Assembly (NCBI GenBank): GCA_900074885.1
Contig: FJUW01000030.1
Location: 458,307 to 522,306 of the forward strand
Reading direction: 5' to 3'
Origin: Rhynchosporium graminicola
Taxonomy: Eukaryota; Ascomycota; Leotiomycetes; Helotiales; Ploettnerulaceae
Length of the DNA: 64,000 bases
Shown: in pieces, positions 46,452 through 56,856 of the stretch
Layout: each line of letters begins with the position of its first letter
How positions within the stretch are numbered: the first letter of the stretch is position 1
Translations under genes and position numbers: made by a program
The notes under the pieces: generated by a model
What the model was told of the DNA's origin: nothing
Databases searched by the model: none
The model's input: only the letters and a program-made list of their open reading frames with translations

Positions 46452-47948
46452 ATGCTGTTCAAAAATATCCTGGCAGCTGTTCTGTCCACAGGTGTAGTCG
46501 CAGCTCTTCCAGCGTAAGTATTTCCACTTTTTAAGACCCATCAACCTGGCAATGCAATCATCTAACAACCACACAGAGAAGAACCAGTATCCAAACGATC
46601 CGTCGACTTCAAATGGGGATCACAAAAAGTCCGGGGTCTGAATCTCGGCGGTTGGCTGGTACTCGAGCCATGGATCACACCTTCGATCTTCAAAAACGTA
46701 GACCAATCATTGGGGATAGTTGACGAGTTTACGCTTACGGAGAAATTGGGGAGAGATGCTGCATACAATATTTTGAAGCCACATGTGAGTTTCGAACCCA
46801 GGCTCTACAAGACAGGACAATGCTGATGAATACCACAGTGGGATACTTGGTGTACATTTGCAGACTTCCAGAAGATTGCCAAAGCAGGATTTAATACGGT
46901 TCGGTTGCCGTTTGGATACTGGGCTTACTCGCTCGATGCCGGAGAGCCATATACTCAGGGTGCTGCACCTTATGTCGATGCTGCGATAGATTGGGCAAGA
47001 GAGACTGGGCTTAAGGTCATTCTCGATCTACATGGAGCTCCAGGAAGTCAAAGTAAGTTCTGCATATACGATGTTGCGTACAAGGGGAGAGGTCTTACTA
47101 ACACTTCCGTTACAGATGGATTTGACAACTCAGGCCACAAGTCTCCTCCACGATGGCAACAAGGCTCCACAACTGCTCAGACCCTTGCTGTTCTGAAGAC
47201 CATATCCGACAAATACGCCCAGGTACAATATCAAGATGTCGTTGTCGCCATCGAGCTGCTCAATGAACCTTTGAGTGGTGCTCTGAACTTTGATCAGATC
47301 AAGCAATTCTACAGAGATGGCTTCAATCAAGTCCGGAGAATCAGCGACACGCCCGTCATGTTACACGACGCATTCGTGAGTCCGAGCGCATGGAATGGAT
47401 TCCTCTCTGTCTCGGACAATAATGCGCAGAATGGTATGTGAAAGCCAAGGGAACCTTCAGTGCATGTTACTGATTATTTCATAGTCATCATTGACCACCA
47501 CGAATATCAAGTCTTCACCAATGACCTAGTAGCCATGCAACCATGGCAACATCGTCAACACGTCTGCAACAACATCGGATCTTACGCCTCCGGCACCGAT
47601 AAATGGGTTGTCGTAGGCGAATGGACCGGTGCGATGACCGACTGCGCACCCGCACTCAACGGCTACGGAATCGGTGCAAGATACGACGGAACATACGCAG
47701 GCTCCCCGTTCGTCGGTTCATGTGCCAACAAAAACGATATCGCGAACTGGAATCAAACGTTCAAGGATGACATGAGAGGATATATTGAGGCCCAGTTGTC
47801 TGCTTTCGAGAGCCAGACGCAGGGGTGGGTGTTTTGGAACTTCAAGACGGAGGGTGCGCATGAATGGGATGCGTTCAAGCTGCTTGATAATGGTATTTTC
47901 CCCCAGCCGCTCACGGATCGGAAGTTTGGTGGTATTTGCTCGTCGTAG
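46452..47948 (+). CDS. Secreted glucan 1,3-beta-glucosidase, GH5 (Exg1 type)
   Basis: Five exons (46452-46513, 46577-46784, 46839-47052, 47116-47433, 47485-47948) give 421 residues. The enzyme releases glucose from beta-1,3-glucan ends in wall remodelling. Signal peptide MLFKNILAAVLSTGVVAALP, then a short propeptide ending in a Kex2-type KR (EEPVSKR). Mature start VRGLNLGGWLVLEPWITPS is the family hallmark. Catalytic residues: proton donor E212 in IELLNEP and nucleophile E313 in VVVGEWTGAM; DLHGAPGSQNG and HHEYQVF are also conserved. Introns are 51-63 bp and their positions interrupt conserved blocks cleanly. Confidence 0.95.
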
Positions 47949-49432
47949 ACTTTCGGCACTGTACTTTTGATTGATGTATGGAAGTGATGATCGGGTATGG
48001 GAACCACGCGGCATCAGGACCTGGGGCGTAGGGTATATTTGATTGTATTGATTCCCCTTGTATACCAGTAGAGATGAATTAGAGGCCCAGATACCAAAGT
48101 TAGAGTCAGTTCCGTCGAAACCCAATTGCATTTTTCGAGTCGTATTACGAGTTCGAAATAAGACATCGCGTGGTGGAAAGAAGGGGCGCTCGGCCGGGGT
48201 TATGGTGCCAAGGCCCGCTTCCAAAATTCCACATCTCAACGACACCTCATGTCTCTAGGCCCTCCTGGCTCCTTGAACTTCGCATTTCGAAGTCCATTTT
48301 GGGGATTTGATGCTTGGAATATGTTTTGGTATTGGCTCTACAATAGCGTGATGTTTAGAAAGAAAGTATTCGTCTTTTGCGGCTGCTAAGCTTGACTTAC
48401 CAAATTCTATAAACTCTTTGCAAGCTTCTCTTTTGGGTTTGAGGTCCTTTTGAGTGTAATGCCTGGTCAGCTTCTGCTTTTGTTTCTGCGTTTGGAATTG
48501 TGGTTTTGAAAAGTCCTATTCTATTCTGTTCAGTTTCGGTTCGTTTTAGTCCTTTACTTGATTTGATTTGTGCAGTTGCAGGTATAAAGTACGAAGGCTC
48601 CAAATGTACGGTAGCGCTAGACTTCTGCTGCTGCTGCTGCTAGGCTTGCTAGGAAGGCATGATTTCTTGGGCTACTATAGAAAGTTTCGCTATGTTACTT
48701 TATATATATTTTTGTTCTTGAAATGTCCTTCGTAGATCTTACTGAGATATGTAATTGAAATACATACTATGCTATATATATCTATTCACGAATCCTTTAA
48801 AAGATCAAGTTAGAAGCGAAACATTTATATTATGAATATTTCCTTATAAGATTCTACCTCTTCTATATATGGCATCTTTAAGTTTTATTGCTCTTCACTA
48901 TCCTTAGGTCTATCTGTCCTGTCCTGTTCTACCCTGTCTTCTGTTTTGAATTGCATTAACTAATCCAGGGTCCTGGTCTACCTTAAGAGTCAGAATTTTC
49001 TTGATCGGTAGCCAAAACCTGTGACTTTCACCTTTCGAATACCGTAAGAATTGAATCAGGTATCTTTCACCCCCCCGTACTGGTTTCGCGCTAATTCGAG
49101 GGCAACGCTACGCGAGCAAACATATGAAGACAATACCTCGTCAACTTCGAGCTTCTTCTCTTCTTCTCCTAAACTCTTTAACGTCTACTGAAGCTACATA
49201 GAACTGTGTGGCTACGTTTCACCTGCACCTTGTGCTAATAACAGTCTCTAGAGGCTGTGATTAGCAGCTATATCTTCTTTTGCTTTAAGCATACAAATTG
49301 AGTATAGAATAGCCCCTGCCTCGAAGGTGAACAGATCTCGAATGCTAATACCAGACAGAAACATCATCTTCTCTCACACTTGAGCGTTACAACCTCAGTC
49401 ACAGTCCTTTGTCAGGGCTAATCATTTCCATC
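47949..49432. other. Intergenic region
   Basis: 1.5 kb between two plus-strand genes. Contains a short (CTG)5 run at about 48625-48640 and an AT-rich stretch around 48700-48900. No gene recognised. Confidence 0.45.
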
Positions 49433-52058
49433 ATGTCTTCCCTCGCTGTAGCTCGTGGTCAGTCCACGTATGCTTCGAGCAACCCCCTCAGATCCAGAGC
49501 CAACACCCCTCACCCTCTCTCTCCCCTCTCTCGAAAGGATTCGGTTGCTCTTCGGCCTGAATCACGTCACTCCGGAGGTCTCGTCGGATTTCGCAACCAG
49601 GAGCCATTTCTCGCGCCAAGAGCCTGGGTTCGCCTCACTTGTTCACCACATCGCGCCGACGTGCTACGCGTTGAACCATACCTCGTCGACGAGAACGGTA
49701 ATTCTGTTGTACTTCGCTTTACCCAAGACCTTGTTCATCATAGATATTCCTCCATCTCGCGTCCATCCCTATCTGGCAGAACAATAATGGCTCCACCTCG
49801 CACCCCCGTTCGTCAACAAACTCCTATCAATGGCGATGGTGATTCTCCTGTTGATAGGGCTTCCACTTGTGTCACTCCTGATACTCCTGCCCCTCCTCCA
49901 AAGGATACTCCTCGACCAGTACGTACTCCCTCTCCCTCACATCTTCAAGTCATGTAGACACCATTCAACTCTGATTCTCCACACGTCTCTCAGCTTCTTC
50001 TGGCACGGTTTCAGCTTGCAAGAGTCTCAGATTGCAAAGATGAAAAGAGTGCTAATACTCTTTGTGTAGAAGATGGTTTCTTCCGTTGATAAAGAACTTC
50101 CACCTAAGCCAATTCTCCGACTTACTTCCTCCCCAGAGCGACGCGGTCTCCTTGGTAAGATCCTCCATTCCATGACCACGATACATATCTAACAATTCCA
50201 GATGCTACCGACTCGGCCTCAAAGAGAATGACAGTTGATTACCCTCCTCTCAAGCCTTCCAACATCGGTCATCGTCCTTCAAGGAGCGATACCAGCTTCG
50301 AGGTTACACCTTCTCTTCGATCCGCTCGCGGTAGTGCCAGCTTCGAAGTCGGAACTGCATCTACAAAGACATCCCTGAAGGTTCAAGGTCTTCCCGTCAC
50401 CATCACTAGTCAACGTTCTCTCCGCCCAACGACTAGCGGTTTCTCTTCGACTGCTTCTCGTATTCCTGGCTCCACGACTACCTCCACCCGTCGAGTCACT
50501 TCTCTCAGTCATGGTGGTCATATTGGAGCATACAAGAATGGAAGCCCGATTCAGAGATACCCATCCTCCATCAAATCTACCGGAAAGGCTCCCGGCAAGT
50601 TCAATCGCCGCCAGGCCCGTGACTTCCAAGTCTTACCTGATAGCTCCCCAGATGATGGCTTCAAGGTTCAAGTCGAGGTTGATGCCGAGCAGACTGAGGA
50701 GACTCTCGAGTCTGGCATGGAGAACTTCAATATCTCTGGACTCACATTGGCTGATGATTCTATGGCTGGATTGCCCGTTCAGTCCGATAGTGATAGACGA
50801 TTTGATAAGCTTGGTGTTGGTCCAACAGTTCGATATTCCAAGGATGCTCGTGAAGTTCTCATGGGAAAGAGTCCCAAGTAAGAAGGCCGTTACTACCAAG
50901 AAGAATTGCTGCTGACTACAATCACAGTGTTGCCAACACCCTCAAGAATTCTTCCAATATTGGTACTTCTGCTTCTGTCAAGTTGTTCAATGATAGCCCA
51001 TAGTGAGTATCTCGTCTTCGTAAAGCTACCAGGCTAACACTTCCAGCCCTCGTATTCCTGCTCCAAAGAAAACCGTCAAAGAAGTCAAGTCTAAGTTCCA
51101 AGTCAACGGTTCTCTCGGCGCTCGCGTCTCTCATCCTACCGCTTCTAGTGCTGCTCGTACTCAAGATGCAAAGGCCAAGGTTGGAGATCGCAAGTCATCC
51201 CTGCCATTCGAGGTCAAGAAGGCTACCGAATTGAAGAAGTCTCCTGAGCTCAAGAAAGCCAGTAAGGGTATTCGTAGCCGCGTGTCCGACTTACTTCATG
51301 GTCGCCGCCGTGCTGTCCAGCCATTTGCTCTCAAGACTCCTGCTACTTTCATTCACAAGAAGTCCACTGGTGTCCAGCAAGTTCTAGTCAAGAGCCCTGC
51401 CGCCTCTATCCGTAATGTGTCCGGTATTCCAGTCAGAAAGCCCATCGAGGTCAGCTCTACTGTAAGCAGCCTCCATCCTTCTTCAACTGCTTCAAAGCTG
51501 ATCAATTCCCAGAATGAACCATCCGACAAATTAGCCTCCGATCGCGACCAACGTAGAGTCCGTGGATACAGCCGCGCATTGTCTCGAGGCCAGACCACAC
51601 CTGCCGCCGTTCAAGCTCGCGCCCACGCTGCCAACAACTCCTCCATCGATCTCAATGACAACGGCGATGAACCACCTCCACCTCCCTCCAACAGCATCGA
51701 AGACCTCCACGCCCACTACCTCGAAGACGGCGACAACCTCCAAAGCGAAGATACTCGTCTCTCCGCCTCGATCGCCGGCGTTCAAGCCATGTTGAACGAA
51801 ATCATCGTCATCGCCCAGGGACAAAGCGCTCGATACCCCAGTTTCCGCAACATCGTCGATCCCATCGTCGCCAATCTCAGTGCTGGCATTCTCATTGCGC
51901 AGAATGCTCGCATTGCGATCTTGAGTCTCAGGAACTCGAATCAGAGGGCCATCAATGACACGTTGCTTTTGAGTGAGGCTATCCACCAGACTGCTGCTCA
52001 AGCTATCGACATGATTCAGATCATTGAGAGTATGATTCCTGCTGATAGAGCTGCTTAA
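49433..52058 (+). CDS. Large Ser/Pro-rich hypothetical protein
   Basis: Five exons (49433-49918, 50070-50154, 50202-50877, 50928-51002, 51047-52058) give 777 residues with all phases agreeing. I do not recognise a family. The first 600 residues are disordered: Ser/Thr/Pro/Arg-rich with many S/T-P sites, DTPRP and APPPKDTP, suggestive of a heavily phosphorylated scaffold. Basic Lys-rich runs occur around the KKATELKKSPELKKA segment. The last 130 residues are helical and well ordered (SASIAGVQAMLNEIIVIAQGQ through TAAQAIDMIQIIES), and are the probable conserved domain. The first intron (151 bp) is longer than usual. Nuclear or cell-cortex location is possible but unproven. Confidence 0.72.
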
Positions 52059-52856
52059 AATGGTCATCAAGCTACGTTTTAGGCTGATCAAGATCGCAAT
52101 GGGTGATTTGTTCGCTTGAGATCATGATGGCTAATATTTGCTTTTCTCTACTCTCTCTTTTGCTCTCTGCTCTGTTGGTTGCTTTTGCTGTGGCTGTGGC
52201 TTTTACTGCATTTTGTGGCTGGAAAGTGGTTTGTAGGATACGTTCTGCATGATTGATGATTTTATGGTTGAGGGATAAGAACGATACGTCACGAAACGAT
52301 GCGGCAGAATATGATACGAAACGATGAGACGATTGATAAATGACTGGGCGATATTGATGGCACAGACTAAGATTCTGAAAGGGGGGAATTTCTCTCGGGA
52401 CGGTCTCAGAACGGTTCCTGAATGTATTCTATACCATAGAAAATACTGCAAGATAACTGATGTTGCATGCCGTTGTGAAAATATCCTCATGTGCAACTGT
52501 TTGGATTGAAGAAGATGATAAGTTCTCTGATTAGTCTTCGGGGAAACAAGGACTGGTGATTTGTATTCAGCCAACCCAAGGCACGACTCGAATCCAAAGC
52601 TATGAAAAGAGCACCCGGAATTGCTTGATGCGAGCTTTTAACGTCAAATGATATTATGATCACTTGATCAACTGATCATCTAGAGCATCGAAGAATTCTA
52701 GATCGTTTCGCCCAAGGTGAATTTCCCTCAACTTCATGAGTGCACAGGTTCATTCAGTTGATAGCATTTATGAACCTGTAATTGGCTGCATTGAATGCAA
52801 GCTTACCACGGTTCGGGATCTGACATTTAACATGCCAGAGAAAGTCCGTATCCTCT
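52059..52856. other. Intergenic region between convergent genes
   Basis: 0.8 kb of 3' flank for the Ser/Pro-rich gene and the methyltransferase. Nothing else recognised. Confidence 0.4.
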
Positions 52857-54080
52857 CTAGAATTCCATCTTCTTCCCACAAACAACCACTAATGGGATTC
52901 CTGGCACACCTCCTTGGTCAAACCACTAGATTTGACATGTTAGCTCTGACTATCGATTCAAGAAGCCTTCAGATGATTCCAGCCCCCCCCCCCCCCNNNN
53001 CCCCCCCCCAGCAGGAAACAACAACATACCTCTTTCATAACCCCAACCTTCTCCTCTACAAGCCTGCCGACCACCTCCTTCTCCCTAACTACGCCCCTCT
53101 CATCCCTCGCCAACATAATCGGCCACAGACTCCTCACCGCCCCAACCCACCACACCCTCGCCATCTCGCCACTCTTCTCCTTGGTCTCCTCATCCCTCAG
53201 ATTATACCATCTACTCTTACTCAAGAAATGCTGATCAATAGTCGAGTCCTGCGACAGCTCAGAATGGAGCATCGATCCGATATCACGCGCGAATCCGAGA
53301 GAGGCGCAGAATTTGATGAAGTCGTCCATGGTCTGCAACACAGGTGCAGGGGCCGAGGGCAGTTGGATGGAAGGGAAGTCCCACTCGTCCCATTGGATGT
53401 ATCCCCCTGGAGCTGTGTTCCGATGTCAGATTATGTTCATATCACAATATCAATATTTTCTTCGAGGAAATTTAGGGGAAAGAGGAGGGTTGGAGAGGTT
53501 GATCTGCTACTGACTGACCTAGAAGCTCAACGACGTTCTCTAACGCAATAGGGATCTCATCTTTTTTCAACGCGGCCACTAACAGCCTCACGTGTACGAG
53601 ATCATATTTTCCGAGATGTTCTTCCGGGAAAGAGCGCAGGACGTTATGTTGCACGTATGTGAATTCTTCGCTGTGGGTTTCGGGGAAGAAGTCACGCGAG
53701 ATGTCGAATCCGACGTATTGCCGTGGCCGGTTGTCAAAAGTGGGTGTTTTAGATAATATGGCGGAGAGATCTTGCATGAAGATTCTAGGAGGATGTGATG
53801 GATTAGTAATCTTGTGAAATAAAAAGGAGGGTTTTTAGGAGGAGGAAGATAGATACCCGGTTCCGGTTGCGATGTCTGCTATTCGGACGATTCCGTCCTT
53901 GGGGATTGAGGAGTGGATTTGCTCCGGAGGGCCGAATGTGTTGATGAAGCTGTGCTGAGTGTCTAACCTGTTATCATATCAGTATACAGTCTCGGATTTG
54001 GATCCATATGCTTACCTTCTACTTTCATCCGCTGTTTTGTTCTCACGCAACATGTATGATATTTCTTCTGGGTCCGACAT
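52857..54080 (-). CDS. SAM-dependent methyltransferase
   Basis: Five exons (54080-54016, 53967-53857, 53784-53519, 53412-53030, 52925-52857) give 297 residues in phase. Class I methyltransferase of the broad fungal LaeA/UMTA-like type. Motif I (IADIATGTG, residues about 51-59) lies across the second junction; later motifs include YVGFDISRDFFP, YDLVHVRLLVAAL and the post-motif III APGGYIQWDEWD. The C-terminal exon GVPGIPLVVVCGKK is typical of the family. Substrate unknown and no partner biosynthetic genes are nearby. The last intron contains a poly-C tract interrupted by four undetermined bases (52997-53000), so its true length is not known, but the coding sequence is not affected. Confidence 0.85.
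52983..53009 (+). repeat. Poly-C homopolymer with an assembly gap (NNNN)
   Basis: Fourteen C, four N and nine C within the last intron of the methyltransferase gene. The N bases mark an unresolved homopolymer length, not a biological feature. Confidence 0.95.
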
Positions 54081-55045
54081 ATTGATTCTTGATCGGCGTC
54101 TGGATACTGTCTGAGACGAATAATGTTTGGTTATCCCACGGGATTGTGATTATATCGGTGAGAGTAAATCACAATATAGAGGCAGTACAAATGTCAAATA
54201 TGCTCCAATACTGGCGAGCGAAGTGCTTATTATTATTTATTTGAAGAAGCGAGTTTACAATAGAGGCCACCGTAAGCATTGCTATTGAGCGAATCTTGGC
54301 TTCGGCCGAGGGGTAAACACGTCATGCTTGAACAGCTGCACCCAGGATTCCGCATCCGTCTGGGGGGTTCGGGGGTTCGGTTCCGGTAGCTGACCTCGTG
54401 CACTACAGCCTACCTATGCATCGAGTACTGTAAGAAACAACACGACAGGGATTTACGAAACAGGGCTCCATCTTCTTAGGGACTGTGCCTTTAGTATCTA
54501 CTTGCTTACATATCCTATGAAAACAAGAAATTATACCGAAAAATGGAGAAATAATAGATCCTGGGCCTATAGAATGATTGTTGGAATTACATTAGCTCTG
54601 TAGAGGTCAATATACTCTATTGATCTCCATGCGTCAGAACTGCCTAATCAGGAAGTATAGGCAAGCTGTAGGTGAAAGAAAAGAAAGTACTGGTGCAAAT
54701 CTGATATTTCTGAGTTTTGGCTTGTATAAACTGTACATACAAGAACGATCTTCTACAATGCAATGTCTCGAGCCCGCGCTGATGACATACGGTGTACCAT
54801 ATTCCCTCAAAGATATTTTGCTTTTTGTTTAAGATGCAGAAGGAAACCCGTTTCTGTCGAGCAAGTAGAACCATCCTAGCCCCATTCACAATAGGGATAA
54901 TCACTTGCGCCAATGCACTGTAGTCCAGCCCAGCTTCCCCTATCCCGGTAGACCACATTGTACCAAAATCAAACTGCTCGATGCCGCCTTCCTCTGACAG
55001 CGATGTCCAGAATGACTGCTTTCAGACCAGCCATCAAAGCTCTTC
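54081..55045. other. Intergenic region
   Basis: 1 kb between the methyltransferase start and the end of the first tandem gene. A run of GGGGGTTCGGGGGTTCGGTTCCGG occurs near 54362 (two copies of a GGGGTTCG unit). No gene recognised. Confidence 0.4.
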
Positions 55046-55708
55046 TCACAACCCACATAGAACTAGAATCACATCATCAGATTCCTCTTCTCCATTGACA
55101 TCTCCAACATAAGCCAAATATCCATTGCCTATTCTCGCTCCCACAACTGCTGCTTGGCTGCGATCAACGTCACTAGGCGCAAAGACCATAGATTGTGTCT
55201 TTGATCCCGCAACCGGAACAAGAATCCTCTCCTGTGGTTTTGCATCCCTCACATGCAAGGCTTTCATACTGTATGCTGACGGTAGCGAACTAGGCGCAAC
55301 ACCTCTAGGCAAGGTGTAAAAATCATTGACCTCGAAAGTCCCACGCTGGTAATCCCCGCGTTTCCAAGCCAGGTCGAAAGATCCCTTGAACAGATTCTCA
55401 AACATCACATCGGTGACGAAGTTGGGGAAGTGAAGTCCGAAGATGACCACGCCGCCATTTTGCAGGTACGAGAGGAGTCTGGGGATGAAGGCTGCGTTTT
55501 CTGGCTTGGCTAGTCCTTCGTCTGTTGCGATGATTGCTTTTGGAGTATTGGAATCGAGATATCTGATTGCACCAGATACCGTTTTGGATCTTTTCAGTTG
55601 GGCGGATTGGGATATTCTGTCGATGAGTGATGCATATTGCTGATCGAGGAAGGACTGAAAGGAGAGACAGAGGAGGAGTATTTGAGGCTGCTCGGAAGGA
55701 GCCATCAT
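55046..55708 (-). CDS. Unknown protein, tandem paralogue 2
   Basis: Intronless frame of 220 residues from the ATG at 55708 (a second in-frame ATG follows at once). It is a diverged duplicate of the gene at 56170-56856: shared blocks are ILLLCL near the start, LLSYLxxGGxVIFGxxFP in the middle, LPRGV then SLPSxYxM, LHxRxAKPxxR, and the end QAAVVGAxxxxGxLxYxGDxNG. The alternation of hydrophobic strands and helices with VIFG and AVVGA suggests a Rossmann-like or class I glutamine-amidotransferase-like fold; no catalytic Cys can be pointed out. Function unknown. No targeting signal seen. Confidence 0.65.
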   Translation of the reverse strand: MMAPSEQPQILLLCLSFQSFLDQQYASLIDRISQSAQLKRSKTVSGAIRYLDSNTPKAIIATDEGLAKPENAAFIPRLLSYLQNGGVVIFGLHFPNFVTDVMFENLFKGSFDLAWKRGDYQRGTFEVNDFYTLPRGVAPSSLPSAYSMKALHVRDAKPQERILVPVAGSKTQSMVFAPSDVDRSQAAVVGARIGNGYLAYVGDVNGEEESDDVILVLCGL

Positions 55709-56169
55709 GGGATGCGGCACTGGGATTGAATGTGCGACTTTGTTGAAGCAAACAATTCATGAGCGAAGGTTTGATAGTAAAATGGGTCAGGAGTATCAGG
55801 TGACTTTCTGCTAATGTCGAACTTTAATAAATCTGGACCTTCCCTGAGCCGAAAGATATCCAGATTATCTGTGCACTCAATTTCTGATCTAACATTCAAA
55901 TTTTCAAGGACGGGGAGTAAACAAGCTATGATTGACACTGCTAGGAAGCTAGCTCCTCTTCCTACACCGTAACGCGCCATCGAACAAATCAAGATACAAT
56001 ATTCATCCATGATCCAGCTCTTGTTCTCAAACAATATCCTGGTTAAGTGATGACCCGACTGATGAATCTACAACAAGACGAAGAACCTGGAAGGGCAACT
56101 TCACACAATGATATTGGTAATTCTCAACAATTCCTCAACCTGTGGATGGTGCTAATGCTAAAGCGTCCT
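55709..56169. other. Spacer between the tandem paralogues
   Basis: 461 bp. An open minus-strand reading (to about 56034) runs through it but is out of frame with the gene and shows no family feature; treated as promoter of the gene at 55708. Confidence 0.4.
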
Positions 56170-56856
56170 TCAAGTCCTTCCTGTGTTCGTCCTTCTAGGT
56201 CTCAAACCAATCAGCGCCAATATCAACTTTTTCGTTCCTGTCTGTCCATTTATATCTCCAATGTAAACCAGGAAACCGTATTTGACCTTCGCTCCTACAA
56301 CTGCAGCCTGTCCTTTATGAGGCCCCGTTGGGAACAACGTGTCCTCTGTCTCGGCTTCGGGATCGGGAGCTTGAAGAAACATCCTATCATCAGGTTTCGC
56401 TCTTCTCATGTGTAGTACTGACATGGTGTATGGCGAAGGTAACGAGTTATACCGAACACCTCTAGGAAGAGAGCAAAATGGATTGACTCGAAAGCTCAAT
56501 CGATCGGCGTTGCCGCTCTTCCATGGGAGCTCAAATTTCCCCCAGAAAACATTGAAGGCGTCGTTCGGGGTCAAGCTGGGGAAATCGAATCCAAATATGA
56601 CCAATCCCCCAGTTATCAGATAGGACAGGAGTTTTGAGAAGACCCGCACATTTTCACTTCTCGTCACGCCTGCGTCGGCGACCAGGACTGCTCTGGGTTT
56701 CTCATCGAAGAATTCCCGCGCTTCGTCTATCGATCGAGCCCGTTTGAGCTCAACTGACCTGGAGATTATGGCTAGCAGATCTTTGTATTTCCCATGAATT
56801 GAGGGCTGGTTATCAAGGCAGAGTAGGAGGATCTTGGACTGATCGAGTTCAGTCAT
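56170..56856 (-). CDS. Unknown protein, tandem paralogue 1
   Basis: Intronless frame of 228 residues from the ATG at 56856. Related along its whole length to the product of 55046-55708, which lies 461 bp downstream in the same direction, with roughly four in ten positions judged identical by eye. It carries an additional basic C-terminal tail after LIGL (RPRRTNTGRT). Shared landmarks: KILLLCLDNQ, LLSYLITGGLVIFGFDFP, SLPRGVRYNSLPSPYTM, AAVVGAKVKYG and YIGDINGQ. The divergence shows that the duplication is not recent. Function unknown. Confidence 0.67.
   Translation of the reverse strand: MTELDQSKILLLCLDNQPSIHGKYKDLLAIISRSVELKRARSIDEAREFFDEKPRAVLVADAGVTRSENVRVFSKLLSYLITGGLVIFGFDFPSLTPNDAFNVFWGKFELPWKSGNADRLSFRVNPFCSLPRGVRYNSLPSPYTMSVLHMRRAKPDDRMFLQAPDPEAETEDTLFPTGPHKGQAAVVGAKVKYGFLVYIGDINGQTGTKKLILALIGLRPRRTNTGRT

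Noticed and set aside
51531..52091. 186-codon minus-strand frame
   Set aside because: Opposite the conserved helical end of the 777-residue protein; Val/Asp-rich composition is that of a mirror frame.
54355..54400. GGTTCGGTTCC-like sequence considered as a tRNA B box
   Set aside because: No acceptor stem, anticodon arm or A box could be paired around it.
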